From: Hyposmocoma kahamanoa
Lineage: Eukaryota > Arthropoda > Insecta > Lepidoptera > Cosmopterigidae
Direction: 5' to 3'
Assembly: GCF_003589595.1 (NCBI RefSeq)
Contig: NW_020653726.1
Span: forward strand, 17,691,425 to 17,755,424
Length of the DNA stretch: 64,000 nt
Of the stretch, positions 49,428 to 61,387 are shown piece after piece. The stretch's first letter is position 1, and each line of letters starts with the position of its first letter. The translations under genes were made by a program, and so were the position numbers. A model generated the notes under the pieces. It did no database searches. It saw only the letters and a program-made list of their open reading frames with translations, and was not told where the DNA came from.

Positions 49428-49556
49428 ATGCCCCCGTGGCCGAATTTGGGTGTAATTTGTGGTTGTCTATGTGTGTGTTCATGGCATCGGGGATACAGGG
49501 TTTCCCTAGTGCGGGGATATGAGTGTGTGCATTATTATTATTATTATTATTATTAT
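49428..49556 (+). repeat. Family A SINE with tRNA head deleted
   Basis: CCCCGTGGCCGAATTTGGGT joins the first A-box bases directly to the body, skipping the B box. The rest continues TGTAATTTGTGGTTGTCTAT, GGGTTTCCCTAGTGCGGGGA and ends in ATT repeats. Confidence 0.82.
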
Positions 49557-50567
49557 ATTAAACGTCCGTTATATAAAGCGAACTTTGTTATATTAAAAAA
49601 AATTACATTATATAAAATTACTTTCTAGTAGTTAAGCTTTTATTGTCTATTTTGCCTTATCATAATTATATACATATATGTATATATATACAATTACCTA
49701 TATCAAATGAGCGTTAGATTAAAATATTTGTATGATATGATATACACCTTGTTTAGATACCCTTCTCCAAGTAACACTGGTAAGTACAATTAGTAGAAGA
49801 AAACAAGGTATGTAATTAGGTATCTTACGTTTTGATTCCTTGTGAACAACGTTATCTCCTTGTTTAATAAACCACGGCAAAACCTTTTTTCAATACGATT
49901 CGGCGTGAGAAGACAAACTTCCCCTGCCTTAACACCCGATACCTGTCTGGAATAATTTATCCTTCGCCCCGCAAATTAAATCAAATAAATCTACTGAAAC
50001 AAATGTAAAGACACCTTACTTCGACCTTTTAACATTCACACCCTTTGTCACGGTTTAAAACGAGGCATAAACCTATAAACCCTTGGTTTAAATCGAGGTT
50101 TGGAACCGGTAATCCAGCCATCTCTCCAATCGGACCCATTTGTGTTTCAATTAAGAGAACCGAAATCTGCGGTTACATGATTAATCGGAATATTAAAGTT
50201 TTGCTTAGATTTAGTTGTAAAGGAATAATTATTACGGAAGTTTTATTTGTTGGAAGTTTCTTAATATATAATGATTAGGTATTAAACTTAGACGTTTGCT
50301 TACGATGAGTTATAAGCATGAATACGTCACATATGTTGAAACATTGGCCTATATAACAAAACTTAATATTAATTTTCATTTGAGCGAAATTCCCCGCTCA
50401 GTAATACCATAGTATAATAAGAGAAGTGGTACTTCTATACAAAAGTAATAGCGCCGTTTGTATGTATGCGCGCCCGCTGTGTGCCGTGTACGGACGCACA
50501 ACGGACGCACACATTCGCATAGCTTCTCGATGCACTCGCGTTGCGTAGCGCTGGTCGTCTCACTCAC

Positions 50568-51150
50568 AGAACAATAAATACAGTAGAAGTGCTTAGTTTG
50601 TGTGACACGTTTGCCAACAGTTTGTGGAGTACCGCAAACTTGAGCTTAGACCGCTATTTCCGCCGCTTTGTACTTTATGGTCGTGTCAATTACCTTGCGC
50701 AAAACCTCGAAAATAGTTTCGTTACTTTAGAGTACAAAAATTATAGTCGGACTATATTAGAGTGGTGTTTCGTATCATTATTTCTTATTTCATTTCATCA
50801 TATATTCTGTTACAAGAAACGAAAGTAAGCCATATACCGCTGCAAAATTTGGAGAAATAAATAAACATCTCGCATTTGTCATTGTTCAGCTATTAACCGC
50901 TAGATGGCAGCACATTGACTGAAATTTCAACATACGAATCAAAACATCGTAATCTCCAATAATTAGGTATTGATGGCATTGAATTTTCAACGATATATCA
51001 ACAGGGTAAAGTTTAAATTATATTAACAGTACAGAATTTGTTATTTATTTTTAAATTTGAAACTACGAATAATCATTATTAAGTTTTCATAGTATTTCAA
51101 ATTATTAATGTGAGTTTTGGCGATAGCGGTTTTAATAGTAATCGACTGCT
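50568..51150 (+). repeat. Dispersed repeat S, copy 2
   Basis: AGAACAATAAATACAGTAGA matches 41262; AACTTGAGCTTAGACCGCTA and ATATTAACAGTACAGAATTT match copy 1. Here the repeat is not split by the TIR element. Confidence 0.65.
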
Positions 51151-51822
51151 TTTTCCTTCCGTGGTCTCACGCGCCTTTTATTATTATGCGAATGTGTGCG
51201 CATTGATGCGTGTTGATGAGGCGAAAGATGTGTGTGAGGACCGTAGCAAGTGGAAAACTGTTGTCTCTGCCTAACCCAAAGACAAAAGAATAAGGCATGA
51301 ATGTAATACCACTGAAATAAGAAGATCCTACCCAATATTCTAGTAAATAAGATCAGTAATTATGCGCTGAATATATAAAATAGTGACATATTCGATGTCC
51401 CTGAATACAAACACTCAGAATCTGACATCTTGAGACACAATGATATTGCTGTATGTGAGAAATATTGGCGCTGAGTAACTAAATGAAAAATTGCATAATA
51501 GCTTTACGTACCAATCTAAAAACATGTTTATTTTTTGCAGTATGTCGATATACCAACGCTTTCAGCTGGATTAAGCGAGACTTGTTTTATTTTTTATTTT
51601 GCACAGGACACGTAATAAGCAGAATTAAGCCGTACCACCGACAGGCTTTTGTTTTTTGTCTGTTTTTGAATGAAGGAACTAAAAAAGAACTAAAATGTAA
51701 GTAAGTGCTTTGGTTGAATAGCAATATGAAATCCCTGTCAATATGCATTTAGTTAATTTTGATTATGAGATTTGTATATCCTGTTTAAATGACATTTCTT
51801 TCCTATAAATTATAGTTTAAGG

Positions 51823-52108
51823 CATTGACTTACAATTATATGGACGTCGGGTCCGCGCTAAAAAGTGTCCGAACTTATAGGGCGTTAAAATCGTATACAG
51901 AGCGTCATTCACGCTTTAGTCTTCGTTTGTTCGACTGACAGCGAAGCAAGCAAAATTAGACAGTACTGCGATGACATTACAATTTAAATCTAACGTTTTA
52001 GCTTTTTCACATTCCTTTACATGTCACTACGTTTAAATAGGTTGACTTGGGACATTTTTTTCGTGGTTTTTGTATTAGACCCGTCGTCCATTTATTTGTA
52101 AGTCAATG
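51823..52108. mobile_element. Family H MITE, solo copy with perfect 8 bp target duplication
   Basis: Ends CATTGACTTACAATTATATG and, inverted, CATTGACTTACAAATAAATG. GTTTAAGG flanks both sides (51815-51822 and 52109-52116). The interior is inverted relative to 6886-7152 and highly similar, including GCTTGCTTCGCTGTCAGTCG, which suggests fairly recent movement. Confidence 0.92.
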
Positions 52109-52194
52109 GTTTAAGGCGTAGTAAAAGAAAATCTTTGGTATTATATACAAACGCGATAATATTTTTTTTTTCTTTATTACCGGAATTTATTCAA

Positions 52195-52440
52195 TGTAAA
52201 TCAGGAGGCCAACGAACAGATGAGCTACTTGATGGGAGGTAGTCACCGTCGCTCATTGCCATCTGCGACATCAGATGAGCTGTCTATGCGTTGCTAGCCT
52301 TTGAGAGACTGTTGACACGCTTTTTGAATAATCCCATGTCATAGCGTAAAGGAAATACTTCAGGAAGGAGACCATTCTACGTCTTGTAAGCTCGAGGAAG
52401 GAACGTGATGCCCGCGTGGTCTTCCAATGCCAGTTCTTTC
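52195..52440 (+). repeat. Unclassified dispersed-repeat-like segment next to LINE tail
   Basis: GAGGCCAACGAACAGATGAG, GGGAGGTAGTCACCGTCGCT and TTCAGGAAGGAGACCATTCT have the look of a lepidopteran SINE/LINE 3' region, though no second copy is in the window. Confidence 0.35.
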
Positions 52441-53608
52441 TTTTATTTTTTATTTTATTTTATTTTAAAGGTGCACACACAAACAGAATGTAATCATCAC
52501 ATGGTGACAGATACGGTTTGATTTGATTGATACATTAATAGCCTAGACTATATTCCAAAAAGAGTGTACGCAGCATGATAAAATTAGTCTTAGTATTAGG
52601 TTAGTGTAAAATTACAATCTCCAAATCCAAACGAAGAAATCAATTAAAAACAAGAAATTAATAAACAAAGTGATTTGTTTAAATAGTTAAAAATAATAGT
52701 AATAACAATATAACAGAACACAAAATGATCAAAAGCTAAAACTCCCGTAATTGCGACTTATTATGAATTAATTTTCGATTTAAAAATATCGAGATGAGCA
52801 TTACCTTGCTTAAGTTCATCATAAGCTCGACACATTTTCACTATGGGGTTATTATATATAGAAGGAGGTATTATTTTTATATACATTAAGACGAAAAATT
52901 CTCGGCGCCCTGAGACGTACTTTAGCATTAAAATTAATTTGGCTTAAAAGGACAGTCCACCATAGAATGTATGATTTTATGTAAATAAATGAGTTCGTTA
53001 AAATCTCGCCTTTTTTCTAATAACGGCACTTTAAAGCACTCAAACCTAGTGGCATACGATTGCCGACTTCGCAACCGAACTTATCACAAACTGATCTCAA
53101 AAATGATTTTTGAACTCGTTCAATACTTTGCGAGTGAACATTATAGAATGGTGACCAAATTACAGAATCCTATTCCAAAATTGGCCTAACTAAAGCATAG
53201 TAGGGTCGGAATAAGGTAAAAGGCTTTTTAAGACCCATCGAAGCACGAATGATAAAACCCAGCATCTGAAACCCTCTGTTAGTAACATAATTAAAATGTG
53301 TATGGAAATTAAATTTTGAGTCAAAATAGACGACTAAATCTTTCACCACTTCATTACGTTTCAATTGCTGTTCGTTTATAGTATAATCGTACTGAGCTGC
53401 CGAATGCCTTGTGGCAAAAGTGATAGTAAAACTCTTTGCTACATTAAGATCTAAGTAATTCCTAGTGCACCACTCTGTGACAGCATCAATGTCACGTTGT
53501 AAAGCAAGGCTCCTAGTCTCCCTGATTGTACGAAATAATTTCATATCATCAACATACAAGAGGCGACAACTGTCAATGCAATCAAGAATAGCATTTATAA
53601 AAACCTAT
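52441..53608 (-). pseudogene. 5'-truncated LINE (jockey-like), from the YVDD motif to the tail
   Basis: The minus-strand frame 53608-53170 reads FINAILDCIDSCRLLYVDDM, then KLFRTIRETRSLALQRDIDA, VTEWCTRNYLDLNVAKSF and ends at a TAG after LVRPILE. After the stop the frame continues IWSPFYNVHSQRIERVQKSF, so a stop has entered an otherwise readable ORF2. YVDD is the reverse-transcriptase catalytic motif. The plus-strand start has TATTTTATTTTATTTTAAAG, an inverted (TAAAA)n tail. It begins exactly at the catalytic motif, where it abuts another LINE in opposite orientation. Confidence 0.85.
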
Positions 53609-55000
53609 CCTTCATGGAGGATATATTTCCGTCGCCTCTTAAGATCTCCATAATAAAACCGCTGTATAAGAGGGGCGAAGAAGACAATTTGGGAAACTAC
53701 AGTCATATTGCACTTACATCTGTAATATCAAAGCTTTTTGAAAAGGTACTGCATAAAAGAATTACGGCTTTCCTGTCAAAGTACAACATCATTAAAGTAG
53801 AGCAATTTGGATTTCAAAAGGGAAAATCTACCACACTGACATGTTTCAGGGTAATCAAAGATATATCAACTTTTGCAGATAAGAAAGTACCTGTTTGTTC
53901 TGTTTTATTTGACATGAGCAGAGCTTTCGATTGCGTTTACCATAGAACTCTACGATCCAAATTAGAAAGATACGGTTTTCGTGGCAAGGCGCATAACTGG
54001 ATAGCAAGTTACTTTAGCTATAAAACTCAGTATGTGGAGGTAGTGAAGTTAAATAGTAATAATGAGTTTGAGACCCACAGATCAGAGTTTAAAGTTAATA
54101 AATATGGTGTGCCTCAAGGAAGTATTTTAGGTCCATTGCTGTTTTTATTGTATGTTAATGACTTCCCTGAAATGACAAAATATCCATGCACTCTTTTTGC
54201 AGATGACATATCAATCATTATTAATAAGAAATCTGACATAGATTATGAAAAAGAAATAAATGACACTGTAATATTATTGACTGGCTTAAGAGAAATAATC
54301 TGAAAGTAAATGTTTCAAAAACAAAGCTCATACAATTTTATAATTATAATGGAAAGCCCTAGACACTTTCTATAAGTTGTCATGGAGATGAAATTGTGGA
54401 ATGCTCGTCCAGCAATTTTTTCGGCATAGTATTGGACTCTCAACTGACATGGAAACCACTGGTTGATTCGGTATGTGCAAAGCTGAATGGATTTGTATTT
54501 GGGTTACATCGTCTAACGCACATATGTGATCAGAGGGCTGCCTTGATGGCCTACCATGCATTTTTCTGCTTAAGCTTGCGGTATGGCCTCATCATCTGGG
54601 GGAACTGCGTAGAGCTAAACCGTGTATTTGCTATCCAGAAAAAATGTGTCAGAGCTATATGTAGAGTAGGTCCGCTCGAATCTTGTAGACCGCTTTTTAG
54701 AAAGCTAAATCTTCTAACGCTTCCCGCCATGTACGTTTATGACCTCATCTGCATACTTATGCATGTTTGTTAAAAATACTTGGTCTTATTTATTAGGAAA
54801 CGGGAAGTATGGAATTTTTTAATTATATAGCTGGCCCCTCTCATAACACTACTTGCTTTTATAGGAATTGCTATATAATGTCCATACAAATATATAATGC
54901 TTAGCCTACAGCTATTGCAGACTTACCTATAAAAATATTTAAAAAAAGTTATTTGATTTGGTATGTGATCTGTGTTTATATGACATCAAAGATTTGTTAA
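53609..55000 (+). pseudogene. LINE ORF2 reverse transcriptase, 5'-truncated and frameshifted
   Basis: The frame 53614-54303 covers the RT domain: KISIIKPLYKRGEEDNLGNY, FGFQKGKSTT, VLFDMSRAFDCVYHRTLRSK, VPQGSILGPLLFLLYVNDF and the catalytic FADDI. After the stop at 54303 the frame shifts; 54396-54773 continues FFGIVLDSQLTWKPLVDSVC and YGLIIWGNCVELNRVFAIQK. A last shifted remnant with LPIKIFKK lies near 54925. At least two disruptions make it non-functional. Jockey/CR1-like by motif; no endonuclease is present. Confidence 0.88.
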
Positions 55001-55024
55001 TAATAAAAAGAAATTGACATTTTT

Positions 55025-55290
55025 ATTAAATTTTTATTGAATTGATATTCAATTATTTTTTGTGCAATTACTCCACTAGTTTGTTAGCATTATTAATACA
55101 AAGATCGAACACTCAGAAAAAATTCCTTCGCTCCGGTCGGATTCGAACCGACGTCTTCTTGCATACCGTGTCAGACGCTATACCAACTAAGCCACGGAAC
55201 GTTTGCGTCGTGTCTTTGTATTTGGTTTTTCAACTACTTTTTAGTCGTAGCGCCATCTATGAGAAATCTATGAAAGATTTTACACCCAGT
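55025..55290 (-). mobile_element. Family T element, well-preserved minus copy
   Basis: AATTACTCCACTAGTTTGTT, AATACAAAGATCGAACACTC, the tRNA-like body at 55128-55201 inverted, then ACTTTTTAGTCGTAGCGCCA and GAGAAATCTATGAAAG. It abuts the LINE end at about 55000. Confidence 0.85.
55128..55201 (-). tRNA. tRNA-like body of family T copy (relic)
   Basis: Again exactly 74 nt. Acceptor CGTTCCG / CGGAGCG pairs at six of seven positions, the D-arm is GCTTAGTTGGTATAGC and the T-arm GTCGG-TTCGAAT-CCGAC is perfect. The anticodon arm is degenerate as in the other copies. Conservation of the D- and T-arms across copies exceeds that of the anticodon. Confidence 0.55.
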
Positions 55291-55629
55291 TAGTACCTTT
55301 ACAGCTACCAGTCCTGGCGAGAGATGTCGCTATTCACTGTATTGACAAATTTACATTTTGTTTATATTTGTGTTCTTACTTCTTTGATATTGTTTAAATC
55401 ATGATTTATTTATTGGCATTTTTACTTAATTTTATTTGACATTGCTTATTTGGCAAATTATATAATTTTGATTTATGACATTATTTAACTTCAATTTATT
55501 ATATAATAATAATATTTATTAAAATTAAATTGAATTTGCGTGCCAGTATTTGGTGCCACACGTGTTCTTGATACCTCGTATAATAATATCTTTTGTTACC
55601 GTGTTTGCTTGCGAATAAATATTTTCATT

Positions 55630-55944
55630 TCATTTATTGAATATTAGTGGCCCAAGATGAGAACCTTGGGGAACTCCCATAGGTACCGGAGTTGACACCG
55701 ACAGATGACCTCTTATAGCGACAATCTGATTACGTCTGGTAACACATGATTTACAAAGTAAACAGCTACCCTTTATGTTCTTTAAGGCCTGTTCAGATAT
55801 AAATAAGCGATATTCGCTATCCCTGTGCCCATCATTGGCACCACACGCAGCTAGAGTAAATCTGAACCGGTCGAGCCGGATATAACAGGGGGCACTGTTT
55901 GAGGGAGTGACACGACCAGGATTGTAGAGGGGAAGACCAATCAT
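55630..55944 (-). pseudogene. LINE RT fragment with VPQGSHLGPLIF motif
   Basis: The minus-strand frame ends RRNQIVAIRGHLSVSTPVPM, then GVPQGSHLGPLIFN, the RT motif before the catalytic YxDD, and is cut at 55630. It differs from the VPQGSILGPLLF of the neighbouring LINE, so this is another family. The first 60 residues of the frame have no RT motif and may be fused unrelated sequence. Confidence 0.7.
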
Positions 55945-55981
55945 CCGCAGTCGGTGGCCAAATTCATGACAAAAAGAAGGT

Positions 55982-56082
55982 TTTTTTAATGATACTTAGT
56001 GATGGGACAAACTAGTCGTGCGCCTGATGGGAAGCGACACACCTGTCCAAAACAGTTGCAGTGCCATTCAGAGCTTCGCTTA
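55982..56082 (+). repeat. Family X copy, 5' part
   Basis: GATACTTAGTGATGGGACAA, ACTAGTCGTGCGCCTGATGG and CGACACACCTGTCCAAAACA; it ends abruptly at a GAGTGGTTACACACG-type sequence. Confidence 0.78.
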
Positions 56083-56864
56083 GAGTGGTTACACACGGTG
56101 ACTCTTAGCAGATTGATTGATTGATGCAATCGCCTATAAATCCCAAGTGTAGCGACGCAATCGCGCGTTTGTGCGCTTTTGCAAAACTACTTAAAATCGC
56201 GCGTGTGTGTAAAGATAGACGATTAGCGACTACATTGCTACTGCATCGCTCTTTGGTATGGAAAGATGAAGAAGAAAGCGCGTCCAATGTAACACAAATC
56301 CCAATTCGAAAAGAACCCAATACCAGTTATCACGTGTCTAGTGTTATTGTGTCAAGGTGTTTGAGTACGGAACAAGGAACAAATTACGCTACATTGTTCA
56401 TAACCAGTCGCTTATAAAATGATCCGATTGTGTACAATACGACGCGCGAAAAACATTCTTGTAGTTTTTGAAGGAGCATTCAAATTTGTGAACTCAAAAG
56501 TTTCTGGAATTATAATAGAAGTAGAAACCATTTATTGCAAAAAAGAAATAAAAGACTAATAAATAAAACAGAAATAACACAAATAACAGCGTACCGACAT
56601 TTAAACAACAAGTTACGTAATACTATACGGATCCCATTCAGCTAAAGTCGCAACCAAAACTAGGCTGTGACGCAGGTTTTCAATGGGCTCTAGCATATAT
56701 GTGTAATTACATTTACACCCATCAACAGTGTCTAGGGGCCACGCAAATCAGGCTTTTTAATGTGTTTTTTTAACACCTGTGGATTTTTTGGCCAATTTAA
56801 TTTTCAAATTCAAATTATAAAATTGATAAAAAAAAATCAACACACTTGCCAAGTTTTATTGCAA

Positions 56865-57175
56865 TCGGAAGCCGTGGTAGCCTAATGGTTTGACCTACTG
56901 CCTCTCAAGCAGAGGGTCATGGGTTCGAATCCGGGCGCGAGACTCTGAGTTTCTCGGAATTTATGTGCGAAATTTAATTTGAAATTTTACCATGAGCTTT
57001 TCGGTGAAGGAAAACATCGTGATGAAACCTGCGCGTTGAAGAAGGTTCACAACCCTCGGAAAACGTGTGAAGTCCCCAACCCGCATTGGGCCAATGTGGC
57101 GGACTATGGCCTAAACTTAAAGGAGACCCGTGCCCAGCAGTGGGACGTATAAATGGGTTGATGATGATAAACTGG
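56865..57175 (+). repeat. Family B SINE, full-length copy
   Basis: Head GCCGTGGTAGCCTAATGGTT with A-box TAGCCTAATGG and B-box GGGTTCGAATCC; body TTTCTCGGAATTTATGTGCG, CCATGAGCTTTTCGGTGAAG, AACCTGCGCGTTGAAGAAGG, AACGTGTGAAGTCCCCAACC; tail CCCAGCAGTGGGACGTATAA, GGGTTGATGATGAT. This is the reference for the other copies here. Confidence 0.9.
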
Positions 57176-57389
57176 ATTCATCCCCTAATTTGCCACATTT
57201 AAAGGTGGAATATTTTCTTCAAATTTGAATGGGACCATTATTGAGATACCCCGTTTCTAACAAAAAAAGAATAATGGAAATCGGTTCACAAATGTCGGAG
57301 TACCCAAAGTACCCAAAAAAATGCAGTGGAATTGAGAACCTTTTGTGTTGTGTGAAAAAAAGTGAATTTACTGGATTTATCTAGATTTT

Positions 57390-57660
57390 AGTAGCAGTAG
57401 AGCTAATTGTGAAAGAGTTCGTCCGGAGAAGTACTGCCATCTTACCTATTTCTGCTGCGAAGCAGTAACGTCAGCATTACTGTGTTCCGGTTTTGAAGGG
57501 TAAGGATGCTGGTGAAATTACAGGCACATGGGGCTTGTCAACTTATGTCTCAGGGTGACGGGCGCAGTGGCAGATCTTTGTGAGTTAAAGTTCGGAGTGG
57601 CAATGCAACTGTTATGGACAGGCGTGTAGCTTACCATCAGGTGCACTGATATTATAAAAA
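57390..57660 (-). repeat. Family X copy
   Basis: TTTAGTAGCAGTAGAGCTAA, GTCCGGAGAAGTACTGCCAT, GTGCTGGTGAAATTACAGGC, TGTCTCAGGGTGACGGGCGC and AGCTTACCATCAGGTGCAC. Confidence 0.85.
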
Positions 57661-58205
57661 AACAATCTGTAGTGTTACGTGGTCTGAAAGTAGAAGCATT
57701 TAAAAATTTCTAAGACAAGTTTACTACGTAAGTCACCCGTGTTCAATTAAATATCTTTTATCATTTTTGTATCTTTTAGATGCTCCAACGGAACCCCGCA
57801 AATAGTAAGCACACCGTTGAGTCGTGAAAGTCACCGGCGAAAAAACGAGAAAATGAGGTGCCTATTACTTCCACTACTTTGGCAATCAGCACGATATAAC
57901 TTCAGGAGGATGATTCTAACGAGATATTATATATATTTACGTTATTCACCTTATATTATTAAAGGATTTTTGTATTGAATCTGTTTTTATAATTTAATTC
58001 TTATGAAGGGTTATGTTAACAGAAAAATATGGCAAGAAATTCAAGGTAAAAAAATCCTTTCATGAGTAATAATGGTGTATTGTACAAGTAAATCTTTAAT
58101 AATTTGAAAATTGAACAACGAAAATTTATGTACTTGGCTCCAATTTTCATGCCTTTATATTTGTCTACGCTTTGTTAAAGATTTGTTATTTGTTAAATAA
58201 TGGTA

Positions 58206-58880
58206 TTTTTAATACAGTTGCTCAAAACGTGGTATTTTTCGCACTACAAATCGTGCGGAAAGTTGGATTTCTCGCACTAGTGCTTTTTACTTTTCCAGTT
58301 TTTTTTTAATTTACTGTTGTTTCAAATCTTAAGCACAGAACTAAAGAAGTTGTATATTTATTTATTATTTATGTGTTTTGTGACTTAAGGCATTCGTCAT
58401 TAAAACTTATATTTATTTACAAATACTATATAATAAACGTATCGAGTGGAGGTCTCTGCCTACCCCTGAATGGGTGACAGGCGAGATTTTTATGTATATA
58501 TTTGTTTTATGTATTACAGATAAATTGTATCTCACTACCGTGCACGGGTTCCTAAAGAAGTTTAAACAAAAGTACCAGGACTTCATAATAAGAAAAGTGG
58601 TTACAGACCGATATTACAGAAAATAAACAAAAACAGCACGTTAGAACTATATTTCCATAGACTTTTAAATAATGGTTGCAGTGGTTGTATTTCATTATTT
58701 TAATTTACTAGCAGAAAATGAGTTTTTTTAAAATACTGTTTTATTTTACTTTCAATGTAGCATTTTCGCAAATGTATTAAAAACGTCGTTTGATACACGT
58801 GCGGATTTGTCATTTTCACTTGCCTCGATGCCTCGAGACTCGTGAATAATGACTAACTTTCCGCACTTGTATCAAAAATA
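58206..58880 (-). repeat. Family D repeat, copy 2
   Basis: TTGCTCAAAACGTGGTATTT, GTGCGGAAAGTTGGATTTCT and, at the far end, GTTTGATACACGTGCGGATT and CTCGTGAATAATGACTAACT mirror 28663-29205 in inverse order. It is longer than copy 1 in the middle. Confidence 0.7.
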
Positions 58881-58929
58881 ACTATTTCACGTATGTACAT
58901 AAAGTAAAAAATAAATAAATATTAGACTA

Positions 58930-59125
58930 CATTACAAACGTTGCTCTAATCCCAAAGTAAGTAACTAAAGCACATGTGTTATGGAAATCGGCAACAACGA
59001 CGGCGACGGTACCACAAACGCCCAGATCGGAGACAATATAGAAAACTTAGTTTACTACAATGACCTGGCCGGGGATCGAACCTGGGACCTCAGAGATGCA
59101 AGCCACCTGATCACAGACGTCGTCA
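58930..59125 (-). repeat. Family C tRNA-derived SINE
   Basis: Plus strand ACAAACGTTGCTCTAATCCC, GGAAATCGGCAACAACGACG, GGCCGGGGATCGAACCTGGG (inverted B box) and CCACCTGATCACAGACGTCG (inverted A box). Same family as 19236-19445. Confidence 0.8.
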
Positions 59126-59604
59126 AACTTGGTACGTTTTGCTTTTACATCCTTTATAATCTCATCGAATGATTATCAATTCTCGAATAAAAAACAATAA
59201 TATACATAGATATTTTTAGATAATAATTTCTTTACAGGAATGTAATTGAGTTTTCAAAAAAAAGTTTTTATTCAAGTACAATCGGCATAACAAACTCCTT
59301 TCGTCTTCATATTGAAGATACCTAAAGACATTATCTATCATCGTATAGAACGTCTTTTGCAAGAGGCAAAACACGAGCTCTTGAAAGCGGCCACTGTCTC
59401 TTTTGTCTCGACGGCAGTCGCAAATTGGATTCCTCCGCCCAATCAATAACATCCGACGTGCTGTAGAATGGATACGAGGCTAAGAATATGTTGGTAATTT
59501 TATGCCGTGGTTTTCGAAGGAAATTCTTCTTTATTTTGCCGTTGAAACATCTTATCTTTAAGGTTGTAATATTATTTGTAATAAATACCATGATGTTTTA
59601 CTAT

Positions 59605-59850
59605 CATGATGTGAATTTATTTTTTGTGAAATTACTCCACTACTTTGTTATAATTATTAATACAAAGAAAAATTCCTTCGATCTGACAGGACTCGAACTT
59701 GCGTCTGTACCAGGGCGACCGCTACACCAACTGAACTATAGATCGAGTCAGCAGACCCTACGAACTCTTCTATGCGTTTGTTATGGAACTTTGTTTTTGA
59801 TTTTAACGAATTTCTTGCAGTAGCGCTATCTGTGAGAAATCTATGAATGT
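59605..59850 (-). mobile_element. Family T element, diverged tRNA-like body
   Basis: TGTGAAATTACTCCACTACT, AATTATTAATACAAAGAAAA, CCTTCGATCTGACAGGACTC, CGCTACACCAACTGAACTAT and CTACGAACTCTTCTATGCG. It shares the CTGACAGGACT variant with 34075-34270, forming a sub-family. Confidence 0.78.
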
Positions 59851-59944
59851 ATTAGATACTTTATTACACAATTTTTATATTCAGATAACTAAAACTGGAA
59901 TAAGGAAATTATACATTTCGCTATTATATCCGAATAAAACATGC

Positions 59945-60385
59945 TAATTATTATTGATACAAAGATCAAAACAAACAAAAATCCCGTCGATCTGGATGGA
60001 CTCGCACTACTGACGCTGGTTTCTAGTCACGTAGTCCGAAATGACATTTATCCAAAAACAACGTTTGGTCGAAATTTCATAACCTCGAAAGTAATTTTGA
60101 GAGGAAAATATGTTTTTCTTTTAAACCTAACTTAACCGAATCTAATCGTGTCTTTGCGATAAACATTCAACATATCCTAAAAGAACAACTGTTTCGTTAT
60201 AATTCGGCTTTCGGTGTAATGAAAATTCAAACAAACGTTATTTCGGACAAAAAAATTTTGGACTTCGTGATAGGTTGGTTACCCACCAGGAAGGTAGGAA
60301 TTTTTCTTTGTGTCGTTCTTACTTTGTATCAGTAATAATAAGAAATTAGTGGAGTATTTTGACAAAAAAATATGAATTTCATATT
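59945..60385 (-). mobile_element. Family T element, apparently split by another insertion
   Basis: TATTGATACAAAGATCAAAA, CCCGTCGATCTGGATGGACT and GACGCTGGTTTCTAGTC start it; GGTAGGAATTTTTCTTTGTG and AAATTAGTGGAGTATTTTGA end it. Between about 60032 and 60258 lies a foreign block bounded by GTCCGAAATGACATTTATCC and ATTCAAACAAACGTTATTTC-GGAC, roughly inverted at its ends. Confidence 0.55.
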
Positions 60386-60968
60386 AGTAAAAACATCATG
60401 ATAATCAATAAAATAAATAAGACATTTGTGTTTAGATTAGGTTAGGCGACAACAATTCAACTGGTTACCTGTTTGGTGAGATTAGTGACGTATTGGCATT
60501 TATGCCCAAGGAACTCAATATTAAATAATTGTAAAAGTGATGTGAAAATCTACGGTAAGAAAATAGAAAACTACATTTTCGTACAATATGGAGTCGAGAG
60601 TTCTTTCGACAAAATCGAATGCACTTACAACCATCGGTAAGATTGGTTGCCAACAATTCTCCAGCTTAGTAGATACTTTTACTCAGCATTGCACTTTCTA
60701 TTTTCCTTAAGGTAAATTCAGTAGATCCCACGAAGAACACAATTTTTGAAACGTTCCGTTAATAAATCCTGATTCCTTTTTTGCAATAAACTTAGTCGAA
60801 GTGTCTAAATTTTGTTATAAACTCTACGTCGAGCCGTTACCGCCGACTTAGAGTGGTTACACACACGGCGGCTTTTAGCAGCGATGGAAACGCGCGTTCG
60901 TAAAACACGCGATTGCATCGCGATTGTATAAGTGCAATTTTGTTTTAAAAAAACAATGGATGTTAAGC

Positions 60969-61013
60969 ATAGCAAAAATATTGTAAGCCCCAAGCTTACA
61001 ATATTTTTGCTAT
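60969..61013. repeat. Perfect 20-bp-arm hairpin
   Basis: ATAGCAAAAATATTGTAAGC, a 5-nt loop CCCAA, then the exact reverse complement. Arms are perfect. Confidence 0.9.
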
Positions 61014-61387
61014 CTCTATGTAATGATTTTTGAGGCTTTCTGACGTTTGAGGTAACGCTTGTGATTAAAAATATGCAACAAGATGCAACACGTTTTTTGT
61101 TACTTTGTGATGTACTATGTCGGTTACGATAGCAAATGGGGTCACTTACGTTACGATTTTTTAATATTGATTCTGTTTATTGCACTAAAATATTTAAAAA
61201 AAAAACAGTTGAAATAACAATAAACTTTTGGTATAATTTCTATTTGACGTAATTTTAGCAGGAAATATCGACGCGTCCTTGTCCGTTATAGTTTAAAATA
61301 TCATTTGTAGTAAAAAAACGCTGTTTAGGTAAAAATGGCGCTTACAACAATCGACTGTCATGGCTCGACGTGTATAATGTTTTTTTT

